Assembly: GCF_037914945.1 (NCBI RefSeq)
Contig: NZ_CP149787.1
Span: 1,302,001-1,366,000 of the forward strand
Reading direction: 5' to 3'
Length of the DNA stretch: 64,000 bases
Origin: Haloterrigena sp. KLK7
GTDB taxonomy: Archaea; Halobacteriota; Halobacteria; Halobacteriales; Natrialbaceae
Of the stretch, positions 60,724 to 64,000 are shown in pieces (positions within the stretch are counted from its first letter, which is position 1; every line of letters begins with the position of its first letter). The translations under genes and the position numbers were made by a program. A model generated the notes under the pieces. The model made no database searches, was not told where the DNA came from, and saw only the letters and a list, made by a program, of their open reading frames with translations.

Positions 60724-61806
60724 ATGCAGCGACTGCACGCCCGGTACCCGTTCCTCGAGACCGCCCGCGACGCCGTGGCGACGGAGGCCGTCGATCTGGC
60801 CACCGTCGTCGACCAGGACCGGGCGGTCGTCGACCGCGCCCGCGAGCGCGTGGTGGCGGCCCTCGAGGACGGCGAAACGGGCGAGCCGCGACGTGACACC
60901 CGCGTCGAATTGCTCTCCTACCCGGTCGCGCGCGTTCTCGTCTCGATGGTCGGCGAACGCGTCCTCGTGCGCAAGTACGCCCGCGCCGAGGCCGCGACGG
61001 CCTACGATCGCTTCACGGCCGACTTCGAGGACACCACGGAACTGAAGAGCGTCGAGTCGACCGGTCTGGACCTCGAGACCCTCCTCTCGGAGTTCGACCT
61101 GGCCGAGGCGGTCCGGGAGACGGACGACGGCTACCGGATCGACGTCGGCACCTACCTCCCCCTCGCCGAGGACCTGTGGGGCGACGAGTGGCGACTGGTC
61201 AACCGCGCGCTGACCGACGGCGAGGTGCCGGTCGACGACGACGAACTGCTGACCCTGCTGCGGGAGGCCATCCGTGGCCGTATCGAGGACGGGCTCCCCT
61301 TCGACGTCCCCGACGTCATCGCTTCGGCCCTCGAGGACGAGGCCGCCGAGATCCGCGAGGTGCTCGCCGATCTCGAACTCACGCAGGACATCGACACCGT
61401 CGTCCCCGACCTGTTCCCGCCGTGTATGAAGGCCCTGCTCGACGACATCCAGAAGGGCGAACACCTGCCCCACCACTCGCGGTTCGCGATCACCGCCTTC
61501 CTGACGAGCATCGGAATGACCACCGACGAGATCGTCGACCTCTACCGGGTCAACTCGTCGTTCGGCGAGGAGATGACCCGCTACCAGACCGACCACATCC
61601 GCGGCGACACCTCGCCGACGGAGTACTCGCCGCCCTCCTGTGCGACGATGCAGTCCTACGGCGACTGCGTGAACAAGGACGACCTCTGTGAACGCATTCC
61701 GCACCCGATGGCCTACTACGAGGAGCGGATCGACGACGCCGACGACGAGGAGATCGAGGACTGGCGCGAGGGGGAGAGCGAGGAACAGTCCGCCAGCGGC
61801 GATTAG
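60724..61806 (+). CDS. priL: DNA primase large subunit PriL
   Basis: 360 residues. The C-terminal Fe-S domain holds cysteines in LFPPCMKALLDDIQKGEHLP, YSPPSCATMQSYGDCVNKDD and LCERIPHPMAY. The pattern HHSRFAITAFLTSIGM is a family signature. PriL regulates the catalytic subunit PriS in RNA primer synthesis. The N-terminus starts MQRLHARYPFLETARDAV. An acidic tail ends the protein. Confidence 0.94.
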   Translation: MQRLHARYPFLETARDAVATEAVDLATVVDQDRAVVDRARERVVAALEDGETGEPRRDTRVELLSYPVARVLVSMVGERVLVRKYARAEAATAYDRFTADFEDTTELKSVESTGLDLETLLSEFDLAEAVRETDDGYRIDVGTYLPLAEDLWGDEWRLVNRALTDGEVPVDDDELLTLLREAIRGRIEDGLPFDVPDVIASALEDEAAEIREVLADLELTQDIDTVVPDLFPPCMKALLDDIQKGEHLPHHSRFAITAFLTSIGMTTDEIVDLYRVNSSFGEEMTRYQTDHIRGDTSPTEYSPPSCATMQSYGDCVNKDDLCERIPHPMAYYEERIDDADDEEIEDWREGESEEQSASGD

Positions 61807-61865
61807 GACGTCGCTCGCCGGTCGCTCCCGAAATCACGATCGCATCGACGCGACGTTCGGCGCCG

Positions 61866-62273
61866 TTACTCCTCGAGCTCGTCGGCCTGCCGCTGGATCT
61901 CCCGGAGCGCCCGTTCCTGTTCGCCGCGAGTGAGACCGCCGGATTCGGCGTGTCGACCGTCGTACTGCCAGGGCGGAATCGCGTTCCAGACGGTAGACTC
62001 CGCCCCGTCGCCGCCACTGCGGTCGACGGCGGCGTCGACGCCGCTACCGGTATCCTCGGCGGCCGTCGAGTCCGCGTCGCGACGCCACAGCAGGCCGGCC
62101 GCGGCGAGCGTCAGAATCGCGATTCCGCCGACGGCGACGCTCGAATCGACGAGCGACGTCACGAGGAACAGCAGCGACGATCCGAGCAGGGCGGCGAGGA
62201 CGACAGCGGGGATCGCCGCCCACCTCGAGCGGGACCGATCCGTCGATTCGGGGTCGGCGTTGGAACTGCCCAT
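61866..62273 (-). CDS. Two-span membrane protein (135 aa)
   Basis: An N-terminal polar stretch is followed by two close spans (AAIPAVVLAALLGSSLLFLV, AVGGIAILTLAAAGLLWRRD). A polar tail reads VWNAIPPWQYDGRHAESGGL and ends in a charged helix RALREIQRQADELEE. The start at 62273 (MGSSNADPES) is preferred to 62285. I recall similar proteins in Halobacteria, next to priL, without a function. Confidence 0.6.
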   Translation of the reverse strand: MGSSNADPESTDRSRSRWAAIPAVVLAALLGSSLLFLVTSLVDSSVAVGGIAILTLAAAGLLWRRDADSTAAEDTGSGVDAAVDRSGGDGAESTVWNAIPPWQYDGRHAESGGLTRGEQERALREIQRQADELEE

Positions 62274-62315
62274 AGTTTCTGTCAAACGGGAGTCGTGAAA
62301 AGAATACCGCCGTCG

Positions 62316-62585
62316 TCAGATCGCGCTTCCGGTATCGGCGTCCGTCTCGTCGTCGGCCTCGAGGCCGTCCTCGGGGTCGTTCAGGACGTACGCGAGGCCG
62401 ATACCGACCGCGAGCATCAGGACGATGAAGCCGGTGATCGTACCGACGAGCAGTTCGCCGCCTTCGGGGGAGAGCGTACCGCTGGACCCGCCGTACTGGG
62501 TCCCGATAGTGATCATGGCGCCGAGCATCAGCAGGACCATCGAGACGGAGACGCCAATTTCGATGATCTGTTCGCGGTCGAGCAT
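62316..62585 (-). CDS. Two-span membrane protein (89 aa)
   Basis: Starts MLDREQIIEIGVSVSMVLLM. Two spans flank a loop TQYGGSSGTLSPEGGEL. The motif SPEGGELLVGTITGFIVLML and the tail AYVLNDPEDG look conserved in Halobacteria in my recollection. The start at 62585 was chosen because longer upstream frames on this strand have no matching character. Same strand as the previous gene, 42-bp gap; probably one operon. Confidence 0.65.
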   Translation of the reverse strand: MLDREQIIEIGVSVSMVLLMLGAMITIGTQYGGSSGTLSPEGGELLVGTITGFIVLMLAVGIGLAYVLNDPEDGLEADDETDADTGSAI

Positions 62586-62786
62586 TGGTACGTTGCTTTC
62601 GGCGGCCGAGGCAAAAGCGCTTCGAAGGGCGTGGGCCCGCTCGCGTCCGATGTGACAGCGGAGCGAGCGCGTCGAAACCCGCATAAAGCGCCGGCCTGCA
62701 ACCGCCGGCGCGCCCGTTATATCGCTCGAGCCCCTACTCTCGTCGAATAGCCAGCCGACCGACCCAGCGATCACTCTGACGCACCC

Positions 62787-63410
62787 ATGAACACAACAGC
62801 GTCACCGAAAACAGCCCTGCCAGTACCGTCAAGCGACCACCTCGAGGAGCGCTCGCGCCGCGCCCGCACCGAACCGATGTCGGTGCTGGCGCTGGGCGAC
62901 GGCCTCTACGAGGTCGAGTCGGCCAGCGATCACACCTACCTCGTCGACCTCGAGTCGGGTCGCTGTACCTGTCCGGATTACGTCTTCCGAGAGGCCCGCT
63001 GCAAGCACATCCGCCGCGTGGCGATCGAGATCACCCACGGCCGCACGCCGCCGCCGGGCGAGATCGCCATCGCGTGTCACGACTGCAGCGCGACGACCTT
63101 CGTCGACGAGGACGAGACCGAGCCGTTCTACTGCGAGGACCACGAGATCCGCCCGGGCGAGACCGTCGTCGACCGCGAGACCGGCGATCGGCTCACCGTC
63201 GTCGACGTCTCCGACCTGCGGGCCGACGCCGTGACGATCGGCGGGAGCGACACCACCGTCGCCGACTACGCGACCAACGAGGGCTACGACCCCGACGTTC
63301 CCGTCGTCGGCGCCGTCTATCCCCACGCGACCGTCGCGAAGAACGGCGTCGTCCCCGGCTCGCTGAAGGTCTACGTCTTCCCGCGGACCAGACTCGAGAA
63401 AGCGACGTAG
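62787..63410 (+). CDS. SWIM zinc-finger protein
   Basis: 207 residues. CTCPDYVFREARCKHIRRV gives the SWIM motif CxCx9CxH (C60, C62, C72, H74). A second cysteine set is CHDCSATTFVDEDETEPFYC. The C-terminal half has no known motif. SWIM domains bind DNA or protein and occur in recombination mediators, but the target here is unknown. Confidence 0.82.
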   Translation: MNTTASPKTALPVPSSDHLEERSRRARTEPMSVLALGDGLYEVESASDHTYLVDLESGRCTCPDYVFREARCKHIRRVAIEITHGRTPPPGEIAIACHDCSATTFVDEDETEPFYCEDHEIRPGETVVDRETGDRLTVVDVSDLRADAVTIGGSDTTVADYATNEGYDPDVPVVGAVYPHATVAKNGVVPGSLKVYVFPRTRLEKAT

Positions 63411-63474
63411 CTCGTTTCTCGATGTCGATCGGTTTGCAGCGCTGACTTATTGTGCTTGACCACCAACCAGTGGT

Positions 63475-64000
63475 ATGAGTATTATCGCCGAGTTTTCCGT
63501 CAAATCAGACGATCTCGCACTGAACCACGCACTCACAGCGGTTCCACAGATGATCGTCGAGATCGAGCAGGTCGTGGCGACGATGGAAGATCGGATTATG
63601 CCCTATTTCTGGGTGAGTGGCGGTGACCACGCGGAGTTTGAAGACGCGTTTCGGGACGATTCCTCCGTGACAAACGCCGCTGTTATCGACGAAGTAGAGG
63701 GGGCGAGATTGTATCGGGCCGAGTGGACGGAAAACGTCGAGACAATCATCTATGCATACGTTGAACTCGGCGCGACGCTCATGCAAGCAATCGGCAAAGC
63801 GGAAGACTGGGAATTGCGAATGCGATTCGACAGTCAGGACGCTCTCTCGGAATTTCAAAAATACTGTAATGAGAACGACATCTCATTTGAACTCAATCGA
63901 ACCCAAGAACAGGAACAGGCGATGGCGAGCGCCCAGTACGATCTCACGCCGACGCAACGGGAGACACTGGTAGCTGCGCTCGAAGCGGGCTACTACGAGG
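63475..64000 (+). CDS. Bat-type HTH regulator, 5' part only
   Basis: The visible 175 residues start MSIIAEFSVKSDDLALNHAL. The N-terminal sensor-like region resembles haloarchaeal bacterio-opsin activator (Bat) family proteins, and the last visible part QYDLTPTQRETLVAALEAGYYE is the start of the HTH_10 DNA-binding domain. The gene is less GC-rich than its neighbours. It is cut by the window end. A TATA-like CTTATTG about 30 bp before the ATG suits a leaderless transcript. Confidence 0.8.
   Translation, partial: MSIIAEFSVKSDDLALNHALTAVPQMIVEIEQVVATMEDRIMPYFWVSGGDHAEFEDAFRDDSSVTNAAVIDEVEGARLYRAEWTENVETIIYAYVELGATLMQAIGKAEDWELRMRFDSQDALSEFQKYCNENDISFELNRTQEQEQAMASAQYDLTPTQRETLVAALEAGYYE

Overview
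The window reads as chromosomal DNA of an extremely halophilic archaeon (class Halobacteria). The genome is GC-rich, the proteins are very acidic, many genes have a TATA-like box 26-30 bp before a start codon with no leader, and there are archaeal markers (RadA, PCNA, PriL, Nmd3, archaeal Tat translocases, gamma-glutamylcysteine synthesis, many small Halobacteria-only families). A Natrinema/Haloterrigena-like relative fits by recalled protein similarity, but I did no search, so the genus is inference.

Layout. 1-0.9 kb: the 5' part of a siderophore-type diaminobutyrate aminotransferase gene under two palindromic iron-box-like operators. 1.1-8.8 kb: radA, a cytosolic PQQ-type propeller, a GAF histidine kinase, the envelope-stress set pspAB / DUF457-like / htpX, and a creatininase-family hydrolase. 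9.2-15.6 kb: a Tat-exported propeller with a PGF-CTERM-like tail, nmd3 overlapping a Trm5/Taw2-type gene, a 27-residue membrane microprotein and an XPD/DinG-like helicase. 15.7-16.0 kb: an 82-bp inverted-repeat element and a tRNA-like gene with an abnormal anticodon arm. 16.1-23.5 kb: small zinc-finger and Halobacteria-only proteins, an alcohol dehydrogenase followed by a multi-hairpin element, a PHP phosphoesterase, a 7Fe ferredoxin and a TrmB-type regulator. 23.7-29.4 kb: the tetrapyrrole genes hemB and hemL flanking an ammonium transporter fused to a PII protein.

30.4-44.2 kb: a second histidine kinase, a quinol-type nitric oxide reductase, a DUF5789-like gene with two DUF892 ferritin-like genes, gshA, an AT-rich islet with a small membrane protein, an oxidoreductase plus larE, and several membrane proteins. 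44.3-50.3 kb: assimilatory nitrate reduction (nitrate reductase, NarK transporter, ferredoxin-nitrite reductase), whose two promoters share an identical 15-bp box. 50.5-54.0 kb: two divergent tatC genes, one a tandem double TatC. 54-64 kb: rlmE, a cysteine-free uracil-DNA-glycosylase-like protein, PCNA, primase large subunit, a SWIM zinc-finger protein, and the start of a Bat-type regulator cut by the window end.

The strongest leads are: (1) the AmtB-PII fusion, whose two domains are joined by two in-frame palindromic repeats with compensating base changes; (2) the shared box and the operators at the nitrate/nitrite genes; (3) the paired iron boxes; (4) the multi-hairpin element after the alcohol dehydrogenase; (5) the tRNA-like locus beside an inverted-repeat element; and (6) two short leader ORFs whose stops overlap the next start codon. 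Nitrogen flow is a theme: nitrate to nitrite to ammonium, ammonium uptake with built-in PII control, and nitric oxide removal.
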